DNA from: Pseudobdellovibrionaceae bacterium
GTDB taxonomy: Bacteria; Bdellovibrionota; UBA1018; UBA6935
Assembly (NCBI GenBank): GCA_002722705.1
Contig: PBMP01000069.1
Location: 1 to 32,770 of the forward strand
DNA: 32,770 bases
Direction of reading: 5' to 3'
In this document: positions 1 through 7,730 of the stretch, one piece after another
How the letters are laid out: every line of letters starts with the position of its first letter
How positions within the stretch are numbered: the stretch's first letter is position 1
Position numbers and translations under genes: made by a program
Notes under the pieces: model-generated
Told to the model about the DNA's origin: nothing
The model's database searches: none
Seen by the model: the letters and a program-made list of their open reading frames with translations, nothing else

Positions 1-1
1 A

Positions 2-562
2 GATGAAAATTTTAAAAAATGTGTGAGAGATTATCTAAAAGCGTATTCTATTCGCTCTTTTAATCTATTAGATGCAGGAGAGTTCTTTTCTGAATACATT
101 GCGTCTTCTCCTTTGTTAGAAAAATTTCCTTTTTTAAGTGATTTAGCTGCTCTTGAATACGCTCATCTCAAAGCGTTTCATTTTTTTGAAGTTTCACGAA
201 TTGAAGAGTCTGAGCTTTTGAAATTATTTTCAGTTGATCCATTTTTTGTTCGTGTGGAACTTCATCCTTCTGTTTTTTTAATAAAATCAAAATGGAATTT
301 AAAAGAAATTTATAATCATCCTAAAAATAGAGTAGATAAAGGAATATACTTTTTTATTGTTTATGAAAAATTAAAAGAAGTTTTTATAAAAAAAGTTGAA
401 GAAGAGATGTACAACCTTTTGCTTTCTTTTAAAAATAACGCAACTCTTGGAGACTCTTTATTTATTTTGGGTGATCAACCGAAGAAGATTCAAGAGGCAT
501 TTAAGATGATCGCGACAGAAGGATGGATGAGCCAGGTTACGGTTGATAGAGAATCGCAATAA
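2..562 (+). CDS. HvfC/BufC-type DUF2063 protein, 5' end missing
   Basis: The frame is open to the left window edge, so the GTG at 23 is not necessarily the start; the true N-terminus lies outside. The visible part begins with Y-L-K-A-Y-S-I-R-S, followed by a G-E-F-F segment and the P-x-L-S-D-L-A-A-L-E-Y-A-H block. This is the classic signature of the DUF2063 putative DNA-binding domain (HvfC/BufC family). Family members are partners of the DUF692 iron enzyme HvfB/BufB in operons that modify cysteine-rich peptides (bufferins, methanobactin-like systems); this is family knowledge. The later part (about residues 100-180) is Lys/Phe-rich and more divergent. The 3' end overlaps the convergent methyltransferase gene by 26 bases. 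A DUF692 gene and a small DUF2282-type precursor would be expected just upstream, outside the window. Confidence 0.75.
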   Translation, partial: DENFKKCVRDYLKAYSIRSFNLLDAGEFFSEYIASSPLLEKFPFLSDLAALEYAHLKAFHFFEVSRIEESELLKLFSVDPFFVRVELHPSVFLIKSKWNLKEIYNHPKNRVDKGIYFFIVYEKLKEVFIKKVEEEMYNLLLSFKNNATLGDSLFILGDQPKKIQEAFKMIATEGWMSQVTVDRESQ

Positions 563-1241
563 ATTCTCTTTTTTTCTCAGTAAGCCCGCTTAGTTCAGAT
601 TCAATGTTGTGAATTTTTCCACGAAGTAAAATCTCCGAATCCATATTTAAATCGATTCCTAAAAAAAGTTGGGCATTGATTTTTGAATCGATTAATTTTT
701 GAATGGTCTTCTCCAAGCGATAAGGAGTGTCCATAAAAATCACAACTTTCGATTTTTTTAGTCCTTCTTTGATCCACGGAGTGAATTCATTCGTTTTTTG
801 TGGAGCAAAACCCAAAAATAAAAAATTGTGATGAGGGAATCCACTCAAAGCAACTGCAAGGCTGATACTATTTGAAAAGGGGGTTGCCGTCACTTTGATT
901 TTATTTTTGTGACAGAGATCAACAAGGGTTTGTCCTGGATCACAAAATGCAGGAAGTCCACAGTCACTCAAAAGTGTTGCAGAAAATCCTTCTTTGAGTT
1001 TTGAAATGATTTTCTTTTCTTTTTCTCCTGCATGATGTTCGTTATAGACCTCAAAAGAGTCAATTGCCTCTCTCGGTAAATTCCAGTCTAACCATTTTTT
1101 TCTCATCACCTTTGGCTCTTCAACGAGCAGAATGTGATTTGTATTTAATGCAATTTTTTTTAAATAATTTAGAGCAATGGGCTCTAAGGGAGCTTCATCG
1201 TTAATGGGTGTGGGAACAAGAGTGAGTGAACCTTTCTTCAT
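537..1241 (-). CDS. SAM-dependent methyltransferase, RsmI-like (tetrapyrrole methylase fold)
   Basis: The 234-residue protein begins with the L-x-L-V-P-T-P-I strand typical of RsmI/tetrapyrrole methylases. It has the L-L-S-D-C-G-L-P-A-F-C-D-P-G segment (SAM-binding, equivalent to the D-A-G-x-P-x-x-S-D-P-G loop) and F-S-N-S-I-S-L-A-V-A-L-S-G-F (equivalent to the G-P-S-A-x-x-x-A-L-x-x-S-G motif). RsmI methylates the 2'-O of C1402 in 16S rRNA. This shorter form resembles the roughly 235-residue RsmI-like group seen alongside or instead of true RsmI, so the target is uncertain. I chose the ATG at 1241 because the N-terminus then fits the family; an upstream TTG at 1283 would add 14 atypical residues. 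It converges on and overlaps the preceding gene. Confidence 0.8.
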   Translation of the reverse strand: MKKGSLTLVPTPINDEAPLEPIALNYLKKIALNTNHILLVEEPKVMRKKWLDWNLPREAIDSFEVYNEHHAGEKEKKIISKLKEGFSATLLSDCGLPAFCDPGQTLVDLCHKNKIKVTATPFSNSISLAVALSGFPHHNFLFLGFAPQKTNEFTPWIKEGLKKSKVVIFMDTPYRLEKTIQKLIDSKINAQLFLGIDLNMDSEILLRGKIHNIESELSGLTEKKREFIAILYQP

Positions 1242-1386
1242 GATTTTAGTTTTGTACGAAATTCCTTTGTGAGAGTCTACCAAAATACTCGGTATCGTTT
1301 CATCAAAGACATTTTGGGACCAGTGTCGGTTAGGATGAGAAATGAAATTTCTTTTTTCTTTTATTATTCTTTAGTTTTAATTACTT

Positions 1387-1460
1387 GATGCGACGAGTCT
1401 TTGATTTTAAGGCTTGGCATCAGGTTCGCAAAGACCCTCCAGAAAAGAGCCAGGATGGCT
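1387..1460 (+). promoter_or_regulatory. possible structured leader of the cysteine-rich gene cluster
   Basis: The 283 bases between the divergent methyltransferase start and the ATG at 1525 contain small dyads: GATGC (1387-1391) with GCATC (1417-1421), the competing GTCTTTG (1397-1403) with CAAAGAC (1429-1435), and AGCC (1448-1451) with GGCT (1457-1460). The first two pairs overlap, so they could be alternative folds of a 5' leader. No known riboswitch class is recognised and a promoter could not be placed with certainty. Confidence 0.25.
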
Positions 1461-1524
1461 TTCATCACGAAGTGAATCAGAATCCATGATGAAATTTGAT
1501 TCTTCACTTGAGAGAGGGGAATAC

Positions 1525-2181
1525 ATGAATGCATTTAAGCAATGTTGGATGAAAGGATTAGGGGTTTTAGTCATAGGGCTTTTTATTTTACCCGAAGTTT
1601 CAGATGCTAGAGGGCTGAGGAGAAGGGATTGTTTTTCTCGTAGAAATCGATCAGCCTCTATGGGGAGAATGATGGGGGATCGAAATGCAAGAAGACTTGT
1701 AAAAAATGCGTGGGCTCGGATGGGCGCTTCATGTGATCAAGTGGATCGTCTTGCAGCACTGATTGCAGATACACCCCTGGCTCGGCCATTTCAATCGGGT
1801 GATTTTGCAGGTTGTTTTTATCTAGGATACACCGATGCTCTTTGGGATGAACTGGACCAGGTATACCGTCGATGTGGTGATCAGTGTTTTGGTACTGGAA
1901 CAGATATTGGACGAATTTCCGCACAAGGGTATTGTGCAGCGAGTATTGCAGTCGATGGTTTATTAGATCCAGGATTCATTGCTCAACCCCCACTACCATT
2001 TTGTGGTCAAAATCTCGTATTTGGATGCAAGAGCGAATATGTTTCAGTGGCTACTTGGGAGATGCCTGCATGTCAACGATATACTCAAGGACGTTTTGAA
2101 AGAACGTTTGAAAATTCGGTAAGACAAGATTGTTTTGTTCCATTTGATGTGCCTGTTTTTGATCAAGGTTCACTTTTTTAA
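1525..2181 (+). CDS. secreted cysteine-rich protein, first of three tandem paralogues
   Basis: The function is not recognised. The ATG at 1525 has a strong Shine-Dalgarno (AGAGGGGA, 5 bases upstream) and opens a Sec signal peptide: Lys, hydrophobic stretch at about 11-23, probable cleavage after S-D-A near residue 28. The mature part starts Arg-rich and carries ten cysteines. Eight of them align in order with the third paralogue (2810-3547). Shared marks are C-x3-C-F followed by I-G-x-I-S-A-x-G-x-C-A-A-S, then Q-P-x-x-P-x-C, F-x-G-C, P-x-C-x-x-Y and a terminal Q-D-C. An even cysteine number and export suggest a disulfide-bonded extracytoplasmic protein. An in-frame opening from 1414 exists but lacks the signal and ribosome site at its start. 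The gene is followed 18 bases later by the second paralogue. Confidence 0.85.
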   Translation: MNAFKQCWMKGLGVLVIGLFILPEVSDARGLRRRDCFSRRNRSASMGRMMGDRNARRLVKNAWARMGASCDQVDRLAALIADTPLARPFQSGDFAGCFYLGYTDALWDELDQVYRRCGDQCFGTGTDIGRISAQGYCAASIAVDGLLDPGFIAQPPLPFCGQNLVFGCKSEYVSVATWEMPACQRYTQGRFERTFENSVRQDCFVPFDVPVFDQGSLF

Positions 2182-2199
2182 TTTTTCATGGAGATTGAT

Positions 2200-2796
2200 A
2201 TGAAAATAAAAATAATTGTAATTCTATGTATTGTATTTACTGGACTATCTCTTCAAGCCTCTTCTGTTTGGATGAATTGGAGTGGGGGAACTTATTCCGA
2301 TGGAATGCAAATGGGAGTGAGGAATGGATCCATCTTAGTAAAACGAGTGTTGCAAAAAACCATTGGTGTTGATGGGTGTAGGGGGAAAGATGACTTAATG
2401 GATGGATTAACTTCTGTTATTCATACTATTCGACCTTCACCGTTGTATGGAACCTTGTTTTCAAGTGGTTTTTTTCAGGGCTATCTTCAAGAAATCAGAA
2501 AAGCCATTGGATTTTCTCATCAAATCTGTGGATTTTCCTCTGAAAAAATTGCTCAACAAGTGGGAAGTTTGTATGGAAGTTTTCTTTGTCAGGTGAATTC
2601 TGTTGACCGAGAAATCTTTAATCAATTTTATGTCAAACCACTGAATACTGGATGGAGTCAGGCTCATGATACTGCTCAAGCTCAATGTAAAACACAAGTA
2701 CAGTCTATTGTGCAAGGTTGTATGAACGAAGAAAGATCTGATCAGCTTCAGATTCAAATGAACTTAAGTTGTTTAGAGTCATCATCCAGAGAATGA
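2200..2796 (+). CDS. secreted cysteine-containing protein, second and divergent paralogue
   Basis: The function is unknown. The ATG at 2200 is preceded by GGAG at good spacing and starts a signal peptide (K-I-K, hydrophobic to about residue 20, likely cleavage after L-Q-A). A further ATG at 2188 has no clear ribosome site. The mature 180 residues hold six cysteines. The layout follows the neighbours at low identity: a D-G-C start, an S-G-F-F-Q-G-Y-L segment matching the S-G-D-F-A-G-C-F-Y-L segment of the first protein, an I-C-G, and an I-A-Q-Q-V-G-S-L-Y-G-S-F-L-C block matching I-G-R-I-S-A-Q-G-Y-C. I infer a diverged duplicate. The gene sits in one transcription unit between the two clearer paralogues, 13 bases from the next start. 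Confidence 0.75.
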   Translation: MKIKIIVILCIVFTGLSLQASSVWMNWSGGTYSDGMQMGVRNGSILVKRVLQKTIGVDGCRGKDDLMDGLTSVIHTIRPSPLYGTLFSSGFFQGYLQEIRKAIGFSHQICGFSSEKIAQQVGSLYGSFLCQVNSVDREIFNQFYVKPLNTGWSQAHDTAQAQCKTQVQSIVQGCMNEERSDQLQIQMNLSCLESSSRE

Positions 2797-2809
2797 TTGG
2801 AGTAAGTCA

Positions 2810-3547
2810 ATGAAAAAAGGAATACAAAAAATAAGGAGAGTGCTTTTCATTTTACTTGTTGTGACCCCAATGTGGGAAGAGGGCGCCGATGCGCGCCCTC
2901 CTTCTCGATATGGAAGAGACTCTCGTGTAACGAGTCGAAGAAGAGCGATACCACGACGACCAGTAGTGAGACGACCACCTCGAATCTTAAGAAGAAACCA
3001 ACCGGTGGGTAATCGTCGAGTACGGGGACGAGTAGGTCATCGCATTCCTTTAAGACAAATACGATCGCAACGTCGTTTTGATCGATTTGCTTATGAAACA
3101 ATTCGAGTCGCACGACAGGAACTGAGATGTGAAAGAATGGGTGATTTTTTAGTGGGACTTTCAAATCGATTGAATCACCAGTTAGAGATGGCTAAACGAT
3201 TCCCGGAATTTCACTATATGAAAAAACGAGAATACTGGCTAGATTTGTGGGAGAGAATTGCTGATGTCTATTCTGAGTGCGATATCGGATGTTTTGAAGA
3301 CGGTGAGATTATAGGAGAAATTTCAGCAATGGGATTTTGTGCCGCAAGTGTCGAACTCGGAGGGCTTACTTCAGTAGGCGCGATTGATCAACCTCGGATG
3401 CCTTTGTGTGAAACTTCTATTTTTGTTGGATGTGAGCAAAAGTATCAACAAACAGCTCAATCGTTTCCTGGTTGTAATCATTATTCTAAAGAACCGATTT
3501 TTCAGGAGTATATGAGTCAGGACTGTCATCTCTCAGAGCGGTTTTAA
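2810..3547 (+). CDS. secreted Arg-rich, cysteine-rich protein, third paralogue
   Basis: The signal peptide spans roughly residues 1-29 (K-K, hydrophobic core, cleavage near G-A-D-A). A strongly basic Arg/Pro linker of about 60 residues follows, then a folded domain with eight cysteines. These match those of the first paralogue in order and spacing (C-x3-C-F, I-G-E-I-S-A-M-G-F-C-A-A-S, Q-P-R-M-P-L-C, F-V-G-C, P-G-C, Q-D-C). The basic linker is far longer than in the first paralogue and could bind nucleic acid, envelope polyanions or another surface. The ATG at 2810 has GGAG upstream. It ends the three-gene unit before a rho-independent terminator. The family is not one I recognise. Confidence 0.85.
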   Translation: MKKGIQKIRRVLFILLVVTPMWEEGADARPPSRYGRDSRVTSRRRAIPRRPVVRRPPRILRRNQPVGNRRVRGRVGHRIPLRQIRSQRRFDRFAYETIRVARQELRCERMGDFLVGLSNRLNHQLEMAKRFPEFHYMKKREYWLDLWERIADVYSECDIGCFEDGEIIGEISAMGFCAASVELGGLTSVGAIDQPRMPLCETSIFVGCEQKYQQTAQSFPGCNHYSKEPIFQEYMSQDCHLSERF

Positions 3548-3583
3548 GAATAAAAGAAAGGTACTTGTTGTGAACGATAGAGA

Positions 3584-3609
3584 GGCTCAGTTTTTACTGA
3601 GCCTTTTTT
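3584..3609 (+). terminator. rho-independent terminator after the cysteine-rich cluster
   Basis: Perfect 7-bp stem GGCTCAG (3584-3590) with CTGAGCC (3597-3603), a 6-base loop and a run of six T directly after. It lies 36 bases past the third paralogue and marks the end of the transcription unit. Confidence 0.93.
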
Positions 3610-3691
3610 ATTTTATAGTGAGTCTTTTATGACTCATTGTGAACTGCTCTTGAAACTGAGAAAATAAAAGATCTTGGGGACGGGGGTCTTT

Positions 3692-4963
3692 ATGAAGTCT
3701 ATTTTTTTTCGACTATCTTTTCTAATGGGTGGATTGGTTCTTCAGGGGTGTGAACACGACCCTCTTTTTCTCAAAATGAGTGAAGATTATATCCAAACAA
3801 ATCAAATTTATCAGTTTGAATCTCGAACAGAAATTGATGAAATGATTCAAGTCGAGATGAATCGACAAAATATCCCTGGGTGTTCAGTCGCGTTGATTGA
3901 GAATGGCAATCTTTCTTATGCAAAGGCATATGGGTACAAAACACTTGAAACAAAAGTTCCATTAACATTGGGCGATGTATTTCCTACTGGGTCCGTCTCA
4001 AAATCTTATACTGCTTTATCAGTCATGCAGTTAGCAGAGGAGGGAAGGATTGATTTAGAAAAAGATATTCGAGAATACGTTCCACATGCGGTTAAAAAGC
4101 ATCCTTATTTAACTTCTGTTCGATCTCTTTTGGGACATCAAAGTGGGATGCCTGGGGCAGGGGAATCGTGGGTAGGTGAAGCAGAATTTTCAATGTTTAC
4201 TCCTCAAGAAAGAGCAATTCCTAAAAATGCAGTGAGACTTTTTAATCTGACTGCTCCTCTAGCAGTGCCAGGCCACCGTCAGAAGTATTCCAATCCGGGT
4301 TATGTGACGTTAGCGGCAGCAGTTGAAGCAGTTTCGGGAAAGCCTTTGTATGAATACTACGAAGAAAATATTTTTTCTAAAATGGATATGACTGTTTATG
4401 AAGATCGACCTTGGATTGATCCTTATGGATATTATGTGTCTCAGTATATTCGAGGAGCAGATGGAAGTCCTAAACTTGTTGGACCGTCTCAATACGATTG
4501 GCATACGGGAGCAGGAGAATCAGCGTCTAATATTATTACTCTTGCTAAATTTGCAGAAGGGCTTTTAAGTCACTCGTTTGTAGAAGAGGATTCTCAGAGT
4601 GAAATGTTTAGTCGAGCGTGGGTTAACTGTGAAACTCCGAAACCTTTTCCGCCACCTAAAGATCCTAAAAGCAGTTTTTTTGTTCGACAGGAACATGAAT
4701 GTAATCCCCAAAATATTCATTTTGGTTTGGGATTTGGATTTAAAGCTATAAACGGAATTTCACGTGCTATTTTTGCAGGAGAAATTCAAGGAGCCGCTGT
4801 AAACGGAAGTGTGATTCAAAGTCGAGGTTTAGCTGTGGTTCTTGCTTGTAATCTTTTTGAGACTGATATGAGAAAGCTGAGAGAACCTATTGAAATGCTT
4901 TTGATTGAGGCCCAGGATAACCATCAATCAGGAGGGAGTTCTCAGGCTGCTCAGATTCGTTGA
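3692..4963 (+). CDS. serine beta-lactamase/DD-peptidase-fold lipoprotein (class C-like)
   Basis: The 423-residue precursor has a lipoprotein signal with lipobox L-V-L-Q-G-C, so Cys20 would be lipidated. The beta-lactamase/PBP4* fold is indicated by the S-V-S-K tetrad (nucleophile Ser101, Lys104) in G-S-V-S-K-S-Y-T-A-L, by Tyr199-Ser-Asn201 in K-Y-S-N-P-G-Y, and by a late H-F-G-L-G-F strand in the usual place of the third motif. Such proteins (AmpC-related, PF00144) act as esterases, D-aminopeptidases or carboxypeptidases more often than as resistance enzymes. The substrate cannot be told here. The ATG at 3692 gives the clean signal peptide; a TTG at 3674 would only add six residues. A G-rich ribosome site precedes it. 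It is probably anchored facing the periplasm. Confidence 0.87.
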   Translation: MKSIFFRLSFLMGGLVLQGCEHDPLFLKMSEDYIQTNQIYQFESRTEIDEMIQVEMNRQNIPGCSVALIENGNLSYAKAYGYKTLETKVPLTLGDVFPTGSVSKSYTALSVMQLAEEGRIDLEKDIREYVPHAVKKHPYLTSVRSLLGHQSGMPGAGESWVGEAEFSMFTPQERAIPKNAVRLFNLTAPLAVPGHRQKYSNPGYVTLAAAVEAVSGKPLYEYYEENIFSKMDMTVYEDRPWIDPYGYYVSQYIRGADGSPKLVGPSQYDWHTGAGESASNIITLAKFAEGLLSHSFVEEDSQSEMFSRAWVNCETPKPFPPPKDPKSSFFVRQEHECNPQNIHFGLGFGFKAINGISRAIFAGEIQGAAVNGSVIQSRGLAVVLACNLFETDMRKLREPIEMLLIEAQDNHQSGGSSQAAQIR

Positions 4964-4967
4964 TATT

Positions 4968-4999
4968 CTTTGATTTTTTGATAAAAAAGGTCAAAGGAG
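4968..4999 (+). promoter_or_regulatory. hairpin touching the ribosome site of the TM2 gene
   Basis: CTTTGA plus six T (4968-4979) pairs with six A (4983-4988) and TCAAAG (4991-4996), with a 3-base loop and a GG bulge. The right arm runs into the AAGGAG ribosome site (4994-4999) used by the gene at 5006. It could limit translation until the AU-rich stem melts, or be a weak attenuator. This is seen in sequence only. Confidence 0.35.
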
Positions 5000-5005
5000 T
5001 TTGGA

Positions 5006-5422
5006 ATGAAAAACAATTCTCATAGTATCCCAGTTGGTTATTTATTTTGGATTTTTGGCTTCATGGGGGCTCACCGGTTTTATTATGGAAAACCTGTTTC
5101 AGGGACCATTTACTTTTTCACACTTGGTTTATTTGGTATTGGCTGGTTGGTTGATTTGTTTCTCATTCCTAAGATGGATGAAGAAGCAGATTTAACTTTT
5201 TTAGAAGGAGAGTTGGATTACACATTAGGATGGGCTTTTTTAACTTTCTTAGGAGTGTTTGGTGTTCATAAAATGTACATGGGAAAATGGCTGTGGGGGG
5301 TTCTTTATTTGCTCACTGGAGGAATTTTCTTTTTAGGTGTGATTTATGACTTCTGGACTCTAAATGAGCAGCTTGATGAAGTGAATCGAAATAATGCTCG
5401 TTTGAGAGAGGCAATCCGTTGA
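5006..5422 (+). CDS. TM2-domain membrane protein with two TM2 units
   Basis: The 138 residues hold two tandem TM2 units (PF05154). The first has G-F-M-G-A-H-R-F-Y-Y-G-K at about residues 18-29, then a hydrophobic hairpin ending W-L-V-D-L-F. The second has G-V-F-G-V-H-K-M-Y-M-G-K at about 83-94 and a hairpin ending in Y-D-F-W-T-L. Each unit gives two membrane helices joined by a short turn, so four in all. TM2 proteins have no assigned biochemical role in bacteria. The start has AAGGAG upstream, possibly masked by a hairpin. Its stop overlaps the TTG start of the methionine aminopeptidase gene (TTGA), so the two are translationally coupled. Confidence 0.85.
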   Translation: MKNNSHSIPVGYLFWIFGFMGAHRFYYGKPVSGTIYFFTLGLFGIGWLVDLFLIPKMDEEADLTFLEGELDYTLGWAFLTFLGVFGVHKMYMGKWLWGVLYLLTGGIFFLGVIYDFWTLNEQLDEVNRNNARLREAIR

Positions 5423-6189
5423 TTATTTTAAAGTCAGAAGACGATTTAAAACTTTATAGAAAAACTGGAAAGATTGCTGCAGAGATCTTAATGCGCCTCA
5501 GAGATTATGTGAAGCCTGGGGTTTCTACCTATGAGATTGCTAAACTCGCAGAAGACTGGATTGTAAACACTTATGATGCAATTCCGTCTTCGATTGGTCA
5601 GTACAACTTTCAATATGCATTAAATAGTTCTCTCAATGAAGTCGTTTGCCATGGGGTTCCCTCAAAAGAAGAGATTCTACATGAAGGAGATATTGTGAAT
5701 CTCGATATCACCGTAAAAAAACATGGTTTTATCGCAGACACTTCCCGGATGTATGAACTTGGGCAAGTTTCTTCTGAGGCACGGCAGTTGTGTAAGGTAT
5801 CGTATGAATGTCTTTTTAAAGGGATTCGACAGGCAAAGGTTGGAAATACGTTGGGAGATATTGGATTTGCTGTTCATAAGCATGCCACACGACATGGATT
5901 GAGTGTTGTAAGAGAGTATTGTGGGCATGGAATTGGAAAAGAAATGCATGAAGAACCTCAAATTTTACATTTTGGGAAAAAAGGTAAAGGACTAAAGCTT
6001 CAAAAAGGAATGACTTTTACAATTGAGCCGATGATCAACTTAGGGAAACAAGAAGTGGAGCATCTTGAAGATGATTGGACTGTCGTGACAAAAGACCGCA
6101 GTCTTTCTGCTCAGTGGGAGCACACCTTGGCGCTTTCAGATCAAGGATTAGAGATTTTAACTTTGCGAGATGAAGAAGAAGGGATTTGA
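5419..6189 (+). CDS. map: methionine aminopeptidase, type I
   Basis: This removes the initiator methionine from nascent proteins in the cytoplasm. All five metal ligands of the pita-bread fold are present: Asp96 (in N-L-D-I-T), Asp107 (I-A-D-T-S), His170 (C-G-H-G-I-G), Glu203 (T-I-E-P-M) and Glu234 (Q-W-E-H-T). The substrate-side His79 is in V-C-H-G-V. The length of 256 residues is normal for the short type I form without a zinc-finger extension. The TTG start overlaps the TM2 stop and has GAGAGAGG upstream. The gene end is part of the hairpin terminator that follows. Confidence 0.96.
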   Translation: MIILKSEDDLKLYRKTGKIAAEILMRLRDYVKPGVSTYEIAKLAEDWIVNTYDAIPSSIGQYNFQYALNSSLNEVVCHGVPSKEEILHEGDIVNLDITVKKHGFIADTSRMYELGQVSSEARQLCKVSYECLFKGIRQAKVGNTLGDIGFAVHKHATRHGLSVVREYCGHGIGKEMHEEPQILHFGKKGKGLKLQKGMTFTIEPMINLGKQEVEHLEDDWTVVTKDRSLSAQWEHTLALSDQGLEILTLRDEEEGI

Positions 6190-6220
6190 TTCCCTTCTTC
6201 TTCATCTCGTCTATTTTTTT
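6167..6220 (+). terminator. terminator formed by the end of map
   Basis: An 18-bp perfect inverted repeat (6167-6184 with 6191-6208, loop TTTGAT) includes the last codons and the stop of map and is followed by a T-rich run (6214-6220). It lies between convergent genes. The T tract favours termination of the plus-strand transcript. The coding repeat GATGAAGAAGAAGGG explains the purine-rich arm. Confidence 0.85.
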
Positions 6221-7074
6221 TCTCGAATCGGAATTTTTAGATAAGAGGTTCCGTTATCTTCTACAGGAGGAAGGATGCCTCCGTTTGCATTTACTTGAAC
6301 GCTAGGAAGGAGTAGCCTTGGGGCTGCAAGTGTTTTATCTCTTCCTGTTCGTAGCTCTACAAAATCTTCTTTTTTTGTATTTTCTTTCAGTTGAATGTTT
6401 GTTTGTTTACTTTCTCCAATGGTGGACTCGTAACGAAGTTCTCTTCCGCCGGGTTGGTAATCGTGTCCTGTGAAAACTCGAGTTTCATCTGGAAGATGAT
6501 AGAGTTTTTCATGAACAGAGTGGTAGAGTGTATCTGCGCTTCCACCTGGAAAATCACATCGAGCAACTCCAAAGTCAGGCATAAAAAGAGCGTCTCCCGT
6601 GAAAACAGCATCTTCAATGAGATAAGAGTAACAGGCAGGAGTGTGGCCCGGAGTGTGGATGGGGGTAAATGTCAAAGACCCTGCGTGGTGTTCTTTGTTT
6701 TCTTCAAGAAGAATATCAAACTGGCTTCCATCTGTTTTGAATGAATCATCGAGATTAAAGAAACCTTTAAAGACGTTTTGAACTTCAGTGATTTCTTTTC
6801 CGATAGCAATTTTTGCATCTGGAAGATGTTTTTTGAGTTCTTGACTGCTCGAAAGGTGGTCTGCGTGAGCATGAGTTTCCATGATCGTATGTATTTTTAA
6901 GTTTTTCGATTTTACAAAATCAAGAACTTTGTTCATTGATTCATAAGAGTAGGAAGACCCCCCTGGTTCATAGTCAAGAACAGGATCGATAATGACTGCA
7001 TCTTTTGAGTTTTCGTCGAAAACGACATAAGTCAGTGTGTATGTGTTTGTATCAAAAAAAGCTTCAATTTTCAT
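6211..7074 (-). CDS. blh: Blh/ETHE1-type persulfide dioxygenase (metallo-beta-lactamase fold)
   Basis: The 287-residue protein has the metal-binding set H-A-H-A-D-H (His68, His70, Asp72, His73), His144 in T-P-G-H-T, Asp161 in T-G-D-A-L and His204 in T-G-H-D-Y. These place it with ETHE1-like glutathione persulfide dioxygenases, which oxidise GSSH to sulfite and GSH using Fe(II). The C-terminal tail ([12 protein letters not shown] and P-P-x-E-D-N-G, about 240-283) is the mark of the Blh branch, found beside BigR repressors in plant-associated proteobacteria. The ATG at 7074 has AAGGAG 7 bases upstream; a longer opening to 7119 lies inside the rhodanese gene and is not needed. The gene follows the rhodanese gene by 13 bases and is divergent from the BigR-like gene, which supports a sulfide/persulfide role. 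Confidence 0.88.
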   Translation of the reverse strand: MKIEAFFDTNTYTLTYVVFDENSKDAVIIDPVLDYEPGGSSYSYESMNKVLDFVKSKNLKIHTIMETHAHADHLSSSQELKKHLPDAKIAIGKEITEVQNVFKGFFNLDDSFKTDGSQFDILLEENKEHHAGSLTFTPIHTPGHTPACYSYLIEDAVFTGDALFMPDFGVARCDFPGGSADTLYHSVHEKLYHLPDETRVFTGHDYQPGGRELRYESTIGESKQTNIQLKENTKKEDFVELRTGRDKTLAAPRLLLPSVQVNANGGILPPVEDNGTSYLKIPIREKK

Positions 7075-7087
7075 AAGTAGGCGCTCC

Positions 7088-7615
7088 TTAATTTTTATTT
7101 TTACAGGTGTTGATTCCAAAGAAAGAATAAAGCGGACAGATTCCAGTTGTTCCTGTAACTAGTGGAATGATTCCGATCAGACCAAGAAATTGATAAGGAC
7201 CTTCTACAAAAAATGTGGATCCGATTCCAATAACTCCTAAAGCAACTCGAATTCCTCTGTCTAAAGGGCCTGTATTTTTAGAAAAGAATGATGAACTTGC
7301 TTTTTTATTTACAGGTTTTCCTTCTTGCTCCCAGTGCATAAATCCGCTGTCTACAATCAAGTGAAGGTTTGATCCGGGGAGGTGTGTTTTAATTTCGTCA
7401 GCAGCGAGTTTTACGCGATTGCCGCTTCTACAGTGAATATAGACTGCTTTATGGTCTGAGAAATCTTTGAGTTTTTGAAAGTGCTCTCTGGGGATGTGAT
7501 GACTTCCTGGGATGTGACCTGTGTTGTATTCTTGTGATGTTCTAATATCGATGATGGCGTATTCGTCTGGGGCATCGAGGTATTCTTCAAGTTCTCGGAT
7601 GTGGATGTTACTCAT
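7088..7615 (-). CDS. rhodanese-like protein fused to a DUF2892 membrane domain
   Basis: The N-terminal rhodanese domain (about residues 1-105) has the active loop C-R-S-G-N-R with Cys62, the persulfide-carrying residue. The C-terminal part (about 120-175) is a DUF2892-type two-helix membrane domain ending in P-L-x-T-G-x-x-G-I-C-P-L-Y, as in the inner-membrane rhodanese YgaP. The likely role is sulfur transfer at the membrane, handing persulfide to glutathione for the neighbouring Blh enzyme. The start at 7615 has AAGGAGA upstream. The gene is first in the rhodanese-blh unit and has its own promoter facing the repressor gene. Two late cysteines (G-I-C and N-T-C) may form a second relay. Confidence 0.87.
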   Translation of the reverse strand: MSNIHIRELEEYLDAPDEYAIIDIRTSQEYNTGHIPGSHHIPREHFQKLKDFSDHKAVYIHCRSGNRVKLAADEIKTHLPGSNLHLIVDSGFMHWEQEGKPVNKKASSSFFSKNTGPLDRGIRVALGVIGIGSTFFVEGPYQFLGLIGIIPLVTGTTGICPLYSFFGINTCKNKN

Positions 7616-7640
7616 GGTGTGGGTCTCCTTTTTTTGTATT

Positions 7641-7669
7641 AGAATATAGTAATGTTTTAATATAGTCAA
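7641..7669 (-). promoter_or_regulatory. promoter of the rhodanese-blh unit with repeated ACTATATT
   Basis: On the minus strand, TTGACT (7669-7664) and TATTCT (7646-7641) are separated by 17 bases. The element ACTATATT occurs twice, 16 bases apart, across the spacer and the -10 region. These are candidate contact sites for the BigR-like repressor encoded just to the right. Confidence 0.6.
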
Positions 7670-7695
7670 AGCAAAAATTTATGTCTTTTGCTTGC

Positions 7696-7730
7696 TTGAC
7701 CCGGGTATATGAATATTATAATATAAGAAT
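7696..7730 (+). promoter_or_regulatory. promoter and operator of the BigR-like gene; leaderless transcript likely
   Basis: TTGACC (7696-7701), a 17-base spacer and TAATAT (7719-7724) form a strong promoter. The -10 is inside the perfect dyad ATATTATAATAT (7713-7724), a natural operator. The start codon at 7731 lies only 7 bases after the -10 and no ribosome site precedes it, so transcription should begin at or near the ATG. Confidence 0.65.

Noticed and set aside
3571..3581. GTGAACGAT near the terminator, resembling part of the 24-bp repeat
   Set aside because: Only nine bases match and the rest diverges, so chance is sufficient.
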